A stretch of DNA of 64,000 bases from JAZDFC01 sp043808235 (GTDB lineage Bacteria > Bacteroidota > Ignavibacteria > Ignavibacteriales > Melioribacteraceae), in contig JAZDFC010000052.1 in NCBI GenBank assembly GCA_043808235.1, positions 1 to 64,000 of the forward strand, given 5' to 3'. Positions within the stretch are counted from its first letter, which is position 1. Each line of letters opens with the position of its first letter. Below the pieces are notes generated by a model. The model was not told the DNA's origin, ran no database searches, and worked only from the letters and a program-made list of their open reading frames with translations. The position numbers and the translations under genes were made by a program. Below are positions 42,785-52,123 of the stretch, in pieces.

Positions 42785-45700
42785 AATAAGTTTTTTACTT
42801 TTTTACTTGCTTAGTTTGGCTAATCTCCATGCACAGATCACTACCAAAGTTAACTGCAGCGCTAATTCGATGAATGTCGAAATTGCAATCTCCGATCCCC
42901 AAAACAATGATTACTCGAAAGGTAAATTTACTGTAAGAGATTATTTAGAATTTACCGATCCCTCACATCAGGGAGAATACAAGCTGCCTTTATATGAACT
43001 GATTTTTGCGATACCTGCCAATTCGAAACCATTACTAAAAGTAATTGATTCCAAATCCTCGGTTATCAATAACATTATTCTTGAGATTCAACCTTCTTTG
43101 CAGAAGAAAAATGATAGTACATTAGTAATGGAAAATATTTCGATAAATAATGTTGTTTATAAAAACCGAAGAGATATTATTGAATTTGGCGAGTATTTTT
43201 GGTTTCGTGATTTTTATTGCGTGTCGGTTAAAGTAAACTCTCACATCTTTGATCCGCAAGAAAATCAATTGACAATTTTTAATTCAATTCGATTTGAACT
43301 TGATTTCCCATCTAACTCGTTCATAGAAACACCCTCTCAATTACGGAAAATTTCTGCCTTCGATGCTGAACTGAAAACCATCTTTGCCAATTCCGAAATT
43401 GCTGAACAATTTAGAACAAAAACAAATTTTAATCTGCCTGATACAACCGGTAATTGGATGAATTATAATAATACGTATTTGAAAATTGGCGTGGCTGAAG
43501 ATGGAATTTTTAGGATTACAAAAGTCGATTTGGAAAATATGGGTATAAATGCTTCCGGGATAGATCCGGCGACTTTTGCATTATTTGAATCGGGAACAGA
43601 GCAACAAATCTATGTACAAGGTGAGGCGGATAAGATTTTTGATGACGGAGACTTTATTGAATTTTTCGGTTGTAGAAATTATACAGGAAGCCACCGTGTC
43701 ATAAATTTGGATAACCAGGATTATAATGAGTTTCTCAACAGATATACTGACACAACTTTTTATTTTTTAACTTGGGGTAGTAACAGAGGTAAAAGATCTT
43801 TAATTAGTAATATTTTCAATTCTTCATTGACAGACACATTAGATTATTACACTTTTCTTTTTCATTACGAAAAAAATACCATGTTACAGTTAATCAATAA
43901 TGACGAAATTGCAAATCAAACATCGAGTTGGTTAAAAAATAAAACTTGGTATGATAGATGGATATTTACAAGTCCCAGTAATGTAACTTATTCGGCCACA
44001 GATAGATTTCCCAATAAGCCGGCAAAAGTATTTTTTAAACTTGTGAGCGCAGCATCAAATTTATCTTCAAATGCACACAATGTTGTACTGAAATTTAATG
44101 ATGTTAAGGTAGATACCCAGACTATTGATAGATTTAAACAAGTACTATTAACAGGTAATATCAATTCCAATCAAATAGTTATTGGCAATAATAAAATTAC
44201 TGTACACAATTACGCTAATGGCTCATCACCGAATATGATAGGAGTTGATTGGTATGAACTGGAATATCCCCGTGAGTTAAAATTGAACAATGGTTTTAAT
44301 TATTTTAAAATCGGCGATGAGAGTGTTAACCTAATGGAAAGGGTGATTAAAATTGGTAATGTCCCATCTTCCGAAGTATATATCTATCAGGTTAAACCGG
44401 CGCTAAAAAAAATTGCTAATTTTTCGCTCGTCAACCAAATTTTGACATTTACGGATACCGTAGGATATGGTTATGAATATGTTGTTTTTACTCAATCCAA
44501 CTTTAAAACGCCTCATTTCTATTATCAAAAAAGATTTGTTAACCTAAGAAATTACAATAGGCAAGCGGATTATATCTCCATTACTTCTCAGCTATTCCGG
44601 AACGAGGTCATTAATTATAATTCGAACATTGCCACAAAATATAATTTAGTTACTGCATCTTTTATGGTTGGAGATATTTTTGATGAATTTGGATTTGGGT
44701 ATCCGACTCCTTACGCGATAAGACTTTTTTTGAATAAATGTTATGAAAATTGGCAGTCACCAAAACCTTCCTACTTAACACTTATTGGCGATGCAAGTTA
44801 CGATTATAAAGATTATTTTTTTCAAAATGTTGGTATAAAATTGAGTACTAATTTCATTCCTGCATTTGGCGTACCTGTTAGCGATAATTGGTATGCAATC
44901 TGGGATGAGAATGCCCCTCCACTGCCGCAATTAAAAGTTGGTAGGTTGCCCGTTTTATCAGTGTCTCAATTGAGTTATTATATTTCTAAAATCAATAATA
45001 ATTTTGAAGGCGATTATGATGAGTGGAATAAACGTTACTTATTTTTCTCTGGTGGGCTTGGCGGAGATAATGAATATAATTTATTAAAATCTGTAAACGA
45101 TACAATTATTACTCGATTTATACAACCAAGACCTCTTGCAGGGAAATTTCATCATTTTTATAAAACCTCTAATCCGCCAAGTGATTTTGGTCCATATACC
45201 CCGGAAGAGATTGACAATGCAATTGATGATGGCAGCGTTTTTATTTCTTATATTGGTCACAGCGGTACATCGACATGGGACAATAGTATTATTAATTCCG
45301 CACAACTAATGAATTCCAATAATAAAAATCCTCTTATAACTGATTTCGGTTGCTCTACAAACAAATACGGAGAACCCGATATAGTATGTTTTGGAGAAAA
45401 ATTTGTTCTGAGTACTGAGGGCCAGGCTTTAGGATATATTGGAAATTCATCTTTGGGATTTTTCTCCACATCAACTACTGTATCCACATATTTTTATGAG
45501 AAAATTATTTCTGACCTTCAACATGAGATCGGTAGTGCACATCTACAAGCAAAAACTCAAATGTTTAATAATCTCGGCAGTTCTGGTTCCTACAAGGTTT
45601 TTGCTCTTACTAATGTTTTAGTAGGTGACCCGGCTGTTCGAATAAAAATTCCTTCCAAACCAAATCTTAAAATATCGTCCAGCAATTTCTTTTTTGATAG

Positions 45701-48134
45701 TGAATTTGTAAATGAATCGATGGATTCGGTTAAAATAAATATTGTAGTTAATAATTATGGCTCATCTCCAAATAATGAGTATGTGTTATCATGTGTGCAC
45801 TTGTTCAGCGGAGCTTCTATTCAAGATACTACTTTTATCCGTGTGCTGCCTTTATATCAAGATACGATATCAGTTTGGCTAAAAATAAAAAATACTCCCG
45901 GAGAACATTCTCTTGTTGTAAATTTAGATCCCGGTAATTTGATTGACGAATTAAATGAAGGTGATAATTCCGCGACTTATAATTTCAATGTATATTCAGT
46001 TGCGCTGCGGGATTTATTGACAAGCAAGTTTGAGAATCCAGCCATTTCAAACCTATTATTATTAAATCCGACTTCTTTCCCGGATTCATCATTCAATATA
46101 AAACTTGACATTTCAGACAAGTCGGATTTCTCAACTTTCAATTCAATTTCCTTTCCATCGGATACATTTTATTCGAAGTTAAATTTGAACGGCATGACTG
46201 CCGATAAAAGATATTGGTTTAGGTATAAAATTAATGAGGGGAGTCAGCAATATTCTGAAACAAAATCCTTCTTCAATAAAAGCGGCAAAAAATATTTTCT
46301 TTGCGATGATTATTCTTTTAACATGCAAAACAGATCATTCCTAAAATCAGAGAATAATCAATTACTTGTGGGTGAAGATACGGTCACGATTTCTGTTTTA
46401 TCTGCTGGCTGGTATGCTGGTGGAACTTGCGGTATTTCCAGAAATGGAATAAATGAATTACTTAATTCATTCTTTGCAGGTATGGGAATTGTTGTATTCA
46501 ATCCTAATACTTTGGACGTTGAGTATTCTGAGTCGTATTCTTTATTTGATAATGCGCCAAATGCTCAAGCACTAGCAGATTATCTCAATTCAATACCGGT
46601 TGGTAAACTTGTGGTAATGGGTGTCTCGGATGATGGTCAACACAGACTTTCAACTGCATTGAAGGATGCCATTAAAACTCTCGGTAGTACCAAAATCGAC
46701 TCACTTGTTTTTAGAAGTTCATGGGCAATTATTGGTTACAAAGGTTCAGCGCCAGGCGATTGTATTGAAGCCTATCGAGCACCTTATGCAGGGCAGGTTT
46801 ACCTCGATACAACATTTGTTCTGTCACGTGATAGAGGTAAATTAATAACCAATAGAATCGGTCCAGCTACAAAATATAGTCAATTGACTGTAAGTCAAAA
46901 TATTCCAGCAGGTACACAGATTAAATATCGTCCTTATGGAATAAGGTCAAATGGAGTGGTTGATACATTAGGCTACCTTACTATTTCGGGAACAAACGCA
47001 GATTTATCAACAATCGATTCTAAAGTGTATCCTTATCTGCAACTTGAGTCAGAACTCATTACATCAGAAGAAGGGACGTCCCCAATTTTAAGCAGCATCG
47101 GGATAGATTACACCGGACTGCCGGAATTGGGTATCAATTATCAGGTCGTTTCTGTTGATGCAGACAGTGTGATGCAAGGTAATCCTATCAACCTTAATTT
47201 CAGAGCGTATAATGCAGGCGAGCCGGAAGCCGCAAATGTTCGTGTGAAATTGGGACTGATAAAATCCGATAATTCCAAACGCACTTTACTCGATTCGATG
47301 GTTGCTGCAATTCCCACAGAGCAATTTCATGAATTTAATTATCAATACGTAACCAACACCAATGATGGGATAGGAAATTTAGCCTTCGAGATTACTATTG
47401 ATCCGGTGAATGAAATTCAAGAATATTACGAGGATAATAATTATTTCAGTAAAGAATTTTATGTTAATCCCGACACAAATGTAACATCGGTTAATAATTC
47501 TACTGTGAAAGTATTTTACGATGGAGCGGAGATTTTAGACGGAGATTACATCAATCCTATACCCAAAATAATCGCAGAATTGAATTATCCTGTTTGGTTT
47601 CCGTTCAGTGATACTTCAGCAGTGCAATTTTATCTAGATGGAAATAAAATTTATCGAGATGTCCTATCTGAAACCAATTATGATACTGTAAACAGAAATA
47701 TAAATTATGTTTTAACTCCAAATCTTCAACCGGGAATTCATGAATTACGAATTTTTGGAGAGAATGTTTTTGGAAACCTGGAATCCCAACCGGGTTACAG
47801 CAGATCGTTTGTTGTGTCTTCCGAAGCGCAATTAATGTCGGTATATAATTATCCAAATCCATTCAGCGATAATACTTATTTCACATTCATTTTGACTCAA
47901 GTGCCGGATGACATTTTAATAAAAATTTATTCTGTTGCCGGAAGACTATTAAAAGAAATTAAAGGAACTGCCGTTGAACTTGGAATTACAAATCCGGGAC
48001 ATACCAAAATACTCTGGAATGGTAGAGATGAGGATGGTGATCTGATTGCTAATGGAACATATTTGTACAAAGTCATAATCAATAAGGATTCTAAATCTGT
48101 TAGTACAGTTCAAAAATTAGTTATTATGAGATGA
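42771..48134 (+). CDS. Large T9SS C25 (gingipain/PorU-like) protease with FAM3/ILEI-like domain
   Basis: 1787 residues from ATG 42771, overlapping the GT26 gene. Signal peptide (1-21); C25 peptidase (about 600-950) with His830 ('YIGHSG') and Cys861 ('FGCSTNKYGE'); a CARDB-like domain (about 975-1075); a region (about 1200-1335) resembling the FAM3/ILEI domain ('VMGVSDDGQHRL', 'LGSTKIDSLVFRSSWAIIG'); a second CARDB-like domain (about 1455-1560); and a type-A T9SS sorting domain (about 1690-1787, 'YNYPNPFSD', 'KLVIMR'). C25 enzymes are cysteine proteases; PorU is the T9SS sortase that attaches cargo to anionic LPS. Whether this is a PorU or a cargo protease is not clear; having its own sorting domain favours cargo. 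Confidence 0.85.
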   Translation: MKTIKISFLLFYLLSLANLHAQITTKVNCSANSMNVEIAISDPQNNDYSKGKFTVRDYLEFTDPSHQGEYKLPLYELIFAIPANSKPLLKVIDSKSSVINNIILEIQPSLQKKNDSTLVMENISINNVVYKNRRDIIEFGEYFWFRDFYCVSVKVNSHIFDPQENQLTIFNSIRFELDFPSNSFIETPSQLRKISAFDAELKTIFANSEIAEQFRTKTNFNLPDTTGNWMNYNNTYLKIGVAEDGIFRITKVDLENMGINASGIDPATFALFESGTEQQIYVQGEADKIFDDGDFIEFFGCRNYTGSHRVINLDNQDYNEFLNRYTDTTFYFLTWGSNRGKRSLISNIFNSSLTDTLDYYTFLFHYEKNTMLQLINNDEIANQTSSWLKNKTWYDRWIFTSPSNVTYSATDRFPNKPAKVFFKLVSAASNLSSNAHNVVLKFNDVKVDTQTIDRFKQVLLTGNINSNQIVIGNNKITVHNYANGSSPNMIGVDWYELEYPRELKLNNGFNYFKIGDESVNLMERVIKIGNVPSSEVYIYQVKPALKKIANFSLVNQILTFTDTVGYGYEYVVFTQSNFKTPHFYYQKRFVNLRNYNRQADYISITSQLFRNEVINYNSNIATKYNLVTASFMVGDIFDEFGFGYPTPYAIRLFLNKCYENWQSPKPSYLTLIGDASYDYKDYFFQNVGIKLSTNFIPAFGVPVSDNWYAIWDENAPPLPQLKVGRLPVLSVSQLSYYISKINNNFEGDYDEWNKRYLFFSGGLGGDNEYNLLKSVNDTIITRFIQPRPLAGKFHHFYKTSNPPSDFGPYTPEEIDNAIDDGSVFISYIGHSGTSTWDNSIINSAQLMNSNNKNPLITDFGCSTNKYGEPDIVCFGEKFVLSTEGQALGYIGNSSLGFFSTSTTVSTYFYEKIISDLQHEIGSAHLQAKTQMFNNLGSSGSYKVFALTNVLVGDPAVRIKIPSKPNLKISSSNFFFDSEFVNESMDSVKINIVVNNYGSSPNNEYVLSCVHLFSGASIQDTTFIRVLPLYQDTISVWLKIKNTPGEHSLVVNLDPGNLIDELNEGDNSATYNFNVYSVALRDLLTSKFENPAISNLLLLNPTSFPDSSFNIKLDISDKSDFSTFNSISFPSDTFYSKLNLNGMTADKRYWFRYKINEGSQQYSETKSFFNKSGKKYFLCDDYSFNMQNRSFLKSENNQLLVGEDTVTISVLSAGWYAGGTCGISRNGINELLNSFFAGMGIVVFNPNTLDVEYSESYSLFDNAPNAQALADYLNSIPVGKLVVMGVSDDGQHRLSTALKDAIKTLGSTKIDSLVFRSSWAIIGYKGSAPGDCIEAYRAPYAGQVYLDTTFVLSRDRGKLITNRIGPATKYSQLTVSQNIPAGTQIKYRPYGIRSNGVVDTLGYLTISGTNADLSTIDSKVYPYLQLESELITSEEGTSPILSSIGIDYTGLPELGINYQVVSVDADSVMQGNPINLNFRAYNAGEPEAANVRVKLGLIKSDNSKRTLLDSMVAAIPTEQFHEFNYQYVTNTNDGIGNLAFEITIDPVNEIQEYYEDNNYFSKEFYVNPDTNVTSVNNSTVKVFYDGAEILDGDYINPIPKIIAELNYPVWFPFSDTSAVQFYLDGNKIYRDVLSETNYDTVNRNINYVLTPNLQPGIHELRIFGENVFGNLESQPGYSRSFVVSSEAQLMSVYNYPNPFSDNTYFTFILTQVPDDILIKIYSVAGRLLKEIKGTAVELGITNPGHTKILWNGRDEDGDLIANGTYLYKVIINKDSKSVSTVQKLVIMR

Positions 48135-48820
48135 TGATGAATAAAAGACGATACCAAACTTTCATTTTATTTTTTCTGTTTTTTAGTTCGATAGTTTTTT
48201 CTCAGAAACCTCCCTCGACATTGCCGGTTGAAATAATCTATTTTACCGGACAATACGAGGACAATTCCATTTTATTATTGTGGGGAACTGCTACCGAACA
48301 TAGTAACGCTGGATTCGAAATAGAGAGAAGAGATACTCTTAATCCCTGGGCGCCGCTCGATGTTTTTATAGTTGGCGCTGGAGATAGCGCTTCTCCAAAA
48401 GATTATAGTTACCGGGATACATCTCTAATCGGAATGGATTTTTATTATTACCGTTTAAAACAGATTGATAACACCGGTGGCTGGGAATACCACGATTCAA
48501 TTCGTGTCTCCTTAGTTACTGGAGTTGATGATGAGAGTCCGGTTATTCCAGGTGAGGTGCGGTTATTCCAAAATTATCCCAATCCTTTTAATCCGACCAC
48601 TGTTATCAGTTATCAGTTAACAGTTGGTAGTGACGTTAGATTAAAAATATTTGATGCGCTAGGAAATGAAATTGCTTTCCTCGTTGATGAATATCAGAAC
48701 GCAGGCATTCATTATTGTACCTTCGATGTTATGAATCATTCGTTATCAAGTGGAATTTATTTTTATACTCTTTCTGTCGGCACATTTTCTGAAACCAGGA
48801 AATTACTCCTTATCAAATAG
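48131..48820 (+). CDS. T9SS type-A sorting-domain surface protein
   Basis: 229 residues from ATG 48131, overlapping the protease stop (ATGA). Signal peptide (1-25), a fibronectin-like module 'LPVEIIYFTGQYEDNS', 'TATEHSNAGFEIERR', then the T9SS sorting domain ('RLFQNYPNPFNPTT', 'SETRKLLLIK'). Such short proteins are secreted and anchored by T9SS. Function unknown. ATG 48134 and 48137 are also possible starts. Confidence 0.85.
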   Translation: MMMNKRRYQTFILFFLFFSSIVFSQKPPSTLPVEIIYFTGQYEDNSILLLWGTATEHSNAGFEIERRDTLNPWAPLDVFIVGAGDSASPKDYSYRDTSLIGMDFYYYRLKQIDNTGGWEYHDSIRVSLVTGVDDESPVIPGEVRLFQNYPNPFNPTTVISYQLTVGSDVRLKIFDALGNEIAFLVDEYQNAGIHYCTFDVMNHSLSSGIYFYTLSVGTFSETRKLLLIK

Positions 48821-48827
48821 GTTCATT

Positions 48828-50165
48828 ATGATAAGAAAAATTTTTTTGGTAATAATTTTTTGCAGTTCATCGCTATTTGCTCAATTCAATTCCCTGAAAG
48901 ATAATCAGGCAATGTTAGCCGGTGGTGCCGGACTAACATGGATTAATGGACAGCCATTTTATACAGTTCACCTTTTTCCTGAAGTTGCTTTTTCAAATTA
49001 TGGAATCGGTCTTGATCTCAGTTTGGAATTCGGAGCTGATGGTAAACTCCGCAAAGAAAATTTTAATGAGTTCTCCGATTATCTCAGCATTATCCGGTAT
49101 TTCAGATACGGTATCAAAGGCGATCCGCTATATTTTCGATTAGGCGCATTGGACTATGCAACTCTTGGTCATGGAAGTATTATGTACCTTTACAATAATA
49201 GTCCAAGTTATGATACACGAAAAACCGGGCTCGAACTCGATATTGATTTCGGATTGTTCGGGATTGAAAGTGTTTACAGTACCTTCGGGGAAGCCGGTGT
49301 GGTTGGAGTTCGCGGATTTACACGGCCTTTACAATTTACCGAGGCAAAAGATATTCCGGTGCTCGGTCAGCTTGAAGCCGGCGCCACTATCGCGGCTGAT
49401 TTTAATGCAAATGCCGGTGTAATTGACGGAGAATATAACTCTGACGAAAACAGATTTTCAGCCACGTCGGATGAAGGAAAAACATTTATCATTGGTTTCG
49501 ATTTGGGGTTGCCGATTGTGCGTAACAATATGTTTAATTTTGATCTTTATTTTGATTACGTGAAAATCCTCGAATTCGGAGACGGGGCTGCGACGGGTAT
49601 TAAATTTGGCGTTAACGGACTTGGATTAGTTAGTTTGCACACAAAATTTGAACGTAGATTTAACGACGATCAGTATCTGCCTTCTTATTTTAATTCTCTC
49701 TATGAAGTTCAGCGATTTCAATTGGATAAAGAAAGTGGAACTGTTCTAACAAAAGCTCAGCAATTGAAGGCGGCAACCGATATTGGTAATGGCTGGTATG
49801 GTGAGCTGTTAGTGAGTGTCTTAAATACATTCGATATTTTGGGAAGTTATCAAAGGTTGGATAAACATCCTGATAGCGGTATTCTCCATCTCGAAACCGA
49901 TGTGTCGCCGAAAGGGATGCCGTATATTGCGCGTGCTGGCTACGATAAAATTAATATCATTGATGAAAGTGATTTATTCAAGTTAGATGACCGTTCGCTT
50001 CTATATTTTGAATTTGGTTACAAACCGCTCCCATATATGATTGTGTCCATGTTTTATAATTGGACTTTCGAACCAATTCGTGATGCAGATAATAATGTGA
50101 TCGATTATCGGAGTCAGAAAAAAATAGAACCGCGCGTTACTTTTATTTACCCGTTTGATTTTTAA
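48828..50165 (+). CDS. Predicted outer-membrane barrel protein
   Basis: 445 residues from ATG 48828, 8 bp after the T9SS protein stop. Signal peptide (1-19, ends 'LFAQ'), many alternating strands and a terminal 'VTFIYPFDF' typical of barrel insertion. No recognised family. It is in the same transcription unit as the C25 protease, so a role in T9SS or in surface anchoring is possible (inference). Confidence 0.7.
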   Translation: MIRKIFLVIIFCSSSLFAQFNSLKDNQAMLAGGAGLTWINGQPFYTVHLFPEVAFSNYGIGLDLSLEFGADGKLRKENFNEFSDYLSIIRYFRYGIKGDPLYFRLGALDYATLGHGSIMYLYNNSPSYDTRKTGLELDIDFGLFGIESVYSTFGEAGVVGVRGFTRPLQFTEAKDIPVLGQLEAGATIAADFNANAGVIDGEYNSDENRFSATSDEGKTFIIGFDLGLPIVRNNMFNFDLYFDYVKILEFGDGAATGIKFGVNGLGLVSLHTKFERRFNDDQYLPSYFNSLYEVQRFQLDKESGTVLTKAQQLKAATDIGNGWYGELLVSVLNTFDILGSYQRLDKHPDSGILHLETDVSPKGMPYIARAGYDKINIIDESDLFKLDDRSLLYFEFGYKPLPYMIVSMFYNWTFEPIRDADNNVIDYRSQKKIEPRVTFIYPFDF

Positions 50166-50818
50166 TTTTTTTCAACGAGTTTCTTCAAATCATTGATCGA
50201 ATAAAAATAAAAATCGCAGGGCATTTCCCGTAGTTCTTCTTCCAAATAGCTATCCCACAATGCAGCGCCAAATTTAACTTTAGCCTCTTTTGCCGCTATA
50301 TAATCGACAGGTGCATCTCCGATAAAAAGAGTTTTTTCTTTCGAAACATTAAACCTTTCTAAAATCATGTTCAATCCTTCGGGCGATGGTTTGTGATTGG
50401 TTACATCGGTGCCTGTAATAATAAAATCAAAGAATTTTAGTAAACCGATTTTGTCGAGTGTAATTTCGGTTGATTTTCTTCCCTTGCCGGTGAATATTGC
50501 AATTGGTTTACCCTGAGATTTTATTATTTCCATTACTTCTTTCAAGCCATCATAAATTTTTGCGGCAATGTCGTGGTGCTTTGAGTAATATTCGAAATAA
50601 TCTTTCTCGGCGGATTCGTAATCATCGTTCATCCATGATTTTAGTATTACCTCTTCGGTTGGGCCAAAAAGCGTGATGATCTCATCATTTGTAAGTCTCG
50701 TTCTTAAATACTTTTGCGCTACATGATTAAATGAATCAAAAATAAGCTGGTTAGTTGATGCCAATGTACCGTCAACATCAAAGATAAATGCATCGAATGT
50801 ATCCTTTGCGATTTTCAT
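50162..50818 (-). CDS. HAD-superfamily phosphatase (phosphoglycolate phosphatase-like)
   Basis: 218 residues from ATG 50818 (the frame is open further upstream, into the neighbour gene, without support). HAD motifs: 'FIFDVDGTLASTN' (nucleophile Asp), 'IFTGKGR' (motif II), 'HKPSPEG' (Lys) and 'LFIGDAPVDYIAAKEA' (motif IV). Probably dephosphorylates a small phosphate ester. In the same direction as, and 25 bp after, the PQQ-like gene. Confidence 0.85.
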   Translation of the reverse strand: MKIAKDTFDAFIFDVDGTLASTNQLIFDSFNHVAQKYLRTRLTNDEIITLFGPTEEVILKSWMNDDYESAEKDYFEYYSKHHDIAAKIYDGLKEVMEIIKSQGKPIAIFTGKGRKSTEITLDKIGLLKFFDFIITGTDVTNHKPSPEGLNMILERFNVSKEKTLFIGDAPVDYIAAKEAKVKFGAALWDSYLEEELREMPCDFYFYSINDLKKLVEKN

Positions 50819-50843
50819 TAAGCCACCCGAATAAATTTTAGAA

Positions 50844-51953
50844 TTAGAGAAAGAATAAAAGTATCTTGCCTTCAATAGTTGATATAAGAAATTTATTCTT
50901 CTCGATGTACTGAAGCGAATTGATTTTTTCTCCCAATTTGAGTAAAGAGCTGATTTTATATTTGCTATCCACAGCATATACTACACCGTTGCGGGTTGGA
51001 ATTAATACGGTTTCCCGTATCCCAAGTAGAGATGCTGTTGCCCGGTCATCCTTTAGTTTTAACTCAACGCTCTTTTGATTTTTTCCATTACTTTCAGAAA
51101 TAAAATAAAATTTATCTTTCTTGCCCGGCGCAACTATCATCCTGCCATCATTTGTTAATCCGGCCGGCTCCTTCAGTTTATTAGTACTATTTTTCCATAT
51201 CAAACTGCCAAGTTGCGAATCGATTGAATAAAGAATCCCATCTGAACTCATTAGAAAAATTTCATTATCACTACAGAAGATTTCTATTGGTTTTGAATGA
51301 TCACCGGACATCTTCCATTTCCATATCAACCAACCGGCATTTGCATCCACACAGTATAAATAACCATCGCTGCAAGAATATATCACTTTATTATTCTTGT
51401 AAATTAATTTATAACCAATAATTTTTTTTGAAGAATTATCCTCCCAAATCATCTCAAGTGTTTCGAGATCGTAACAACTTATTTTTCCTGTTCCGGTAGC
51501 AAACAAAACCACCGCTTTCGAATCCGATTGTTTTGGAATCATCAACTGTTTTGAACCCGAGTAGTTAAATACGAGGATATCCGTAGTGATTGGCTCATCG
51601 AAGATAAGAGATTGAATTTGTTCACCATTCTCTCTGTTAAGTGTTATCAATTCACCTTCGTTTGTAGGGATTGCAATGAATCCATCAGCTACTGCTGGAC
51701 TGTGAGCGACAGTTCCATAAATATTATGATTCCAAATTTCCGCACCGCTCGTATCAATGCAAGTTATTAATCCCGAACTATCCGCAATAAAAATTTTGTT
51801 ATTCCAAATCACCGGTTTGCATTTTAGCACCGATTCAAAATTTATTTCGAATATTTTATTTGTCCATTGGAAGTCTTCTGATTTATCAATTATCGTTTGT
51901 GAATAGAATTGAATGAATGGTATAAGCAGTAGTAATAAAAATCGACTTTTCAT
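50844..51953 (-). CDS. Secreted PQQ-like beta-propeller protein
   Basis: 369 residues. Signal peptide (1-19, ends 'FYSQ'), then at least six repeats of a 'GxxxCxDxxxGxxxW' type ('GLITCIDTSGAEIWN', 'GYLYCVDANAGWLIW', 'GILYSIDSQLGSLIWK'), the hallmark of a PQQ-like/BamB-type propeller. No PQQ ligands can be asserted; it is probably a structural or assembly factor. Divergent from lepA. Confidence 0.82.
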   Translation of the reverse strand: MKSRFLLLLLIPFIQFYSQTIIDKSEDFQWTNKIFEINFESVLKCKPVIWNNKIFIADSSGLITCIDTSGAEIWNHNIYGTVAHSPAVADGFIAIPTNEGELITLNRENGEQIQSLIFDEPITTDILVFNYSGSKQLMIPKQSDSKAVVLFATGTGKISCYDLETLEMIWEDNSSKKIIGYKLIYKNNKVIYSCSDGYLYCVDANAGWLIWKWKMSGDHSKPIEIFCSDNEIFLMSSDGILYSIDSQLGSLIWKNSTNKLKEPAGLTNDGRMIVAPGKKDKFYFISESNGKNQKSVELKLKDDRATASLLGIRETVLIPTRNGVVYAVDSKYKISSLLKLGEKINSLQYIEKNKFLISTIEGKILLFFL

Positions 51954-52123
51954 GAGTAACTAATTTCCAATTAAGAATGCTGTAAAAGTAAAAAATTTGA
52001 CGGTGACTTGAAATTATCTTTACTGGATGATTTTATATTCTTCACTATTTAAGGCGAGATTTTTACTTAAATTGTAATTGCCCCCTTCGATATTTATATT
52101 TTCGCATTCAATTTTAAGAGAAT

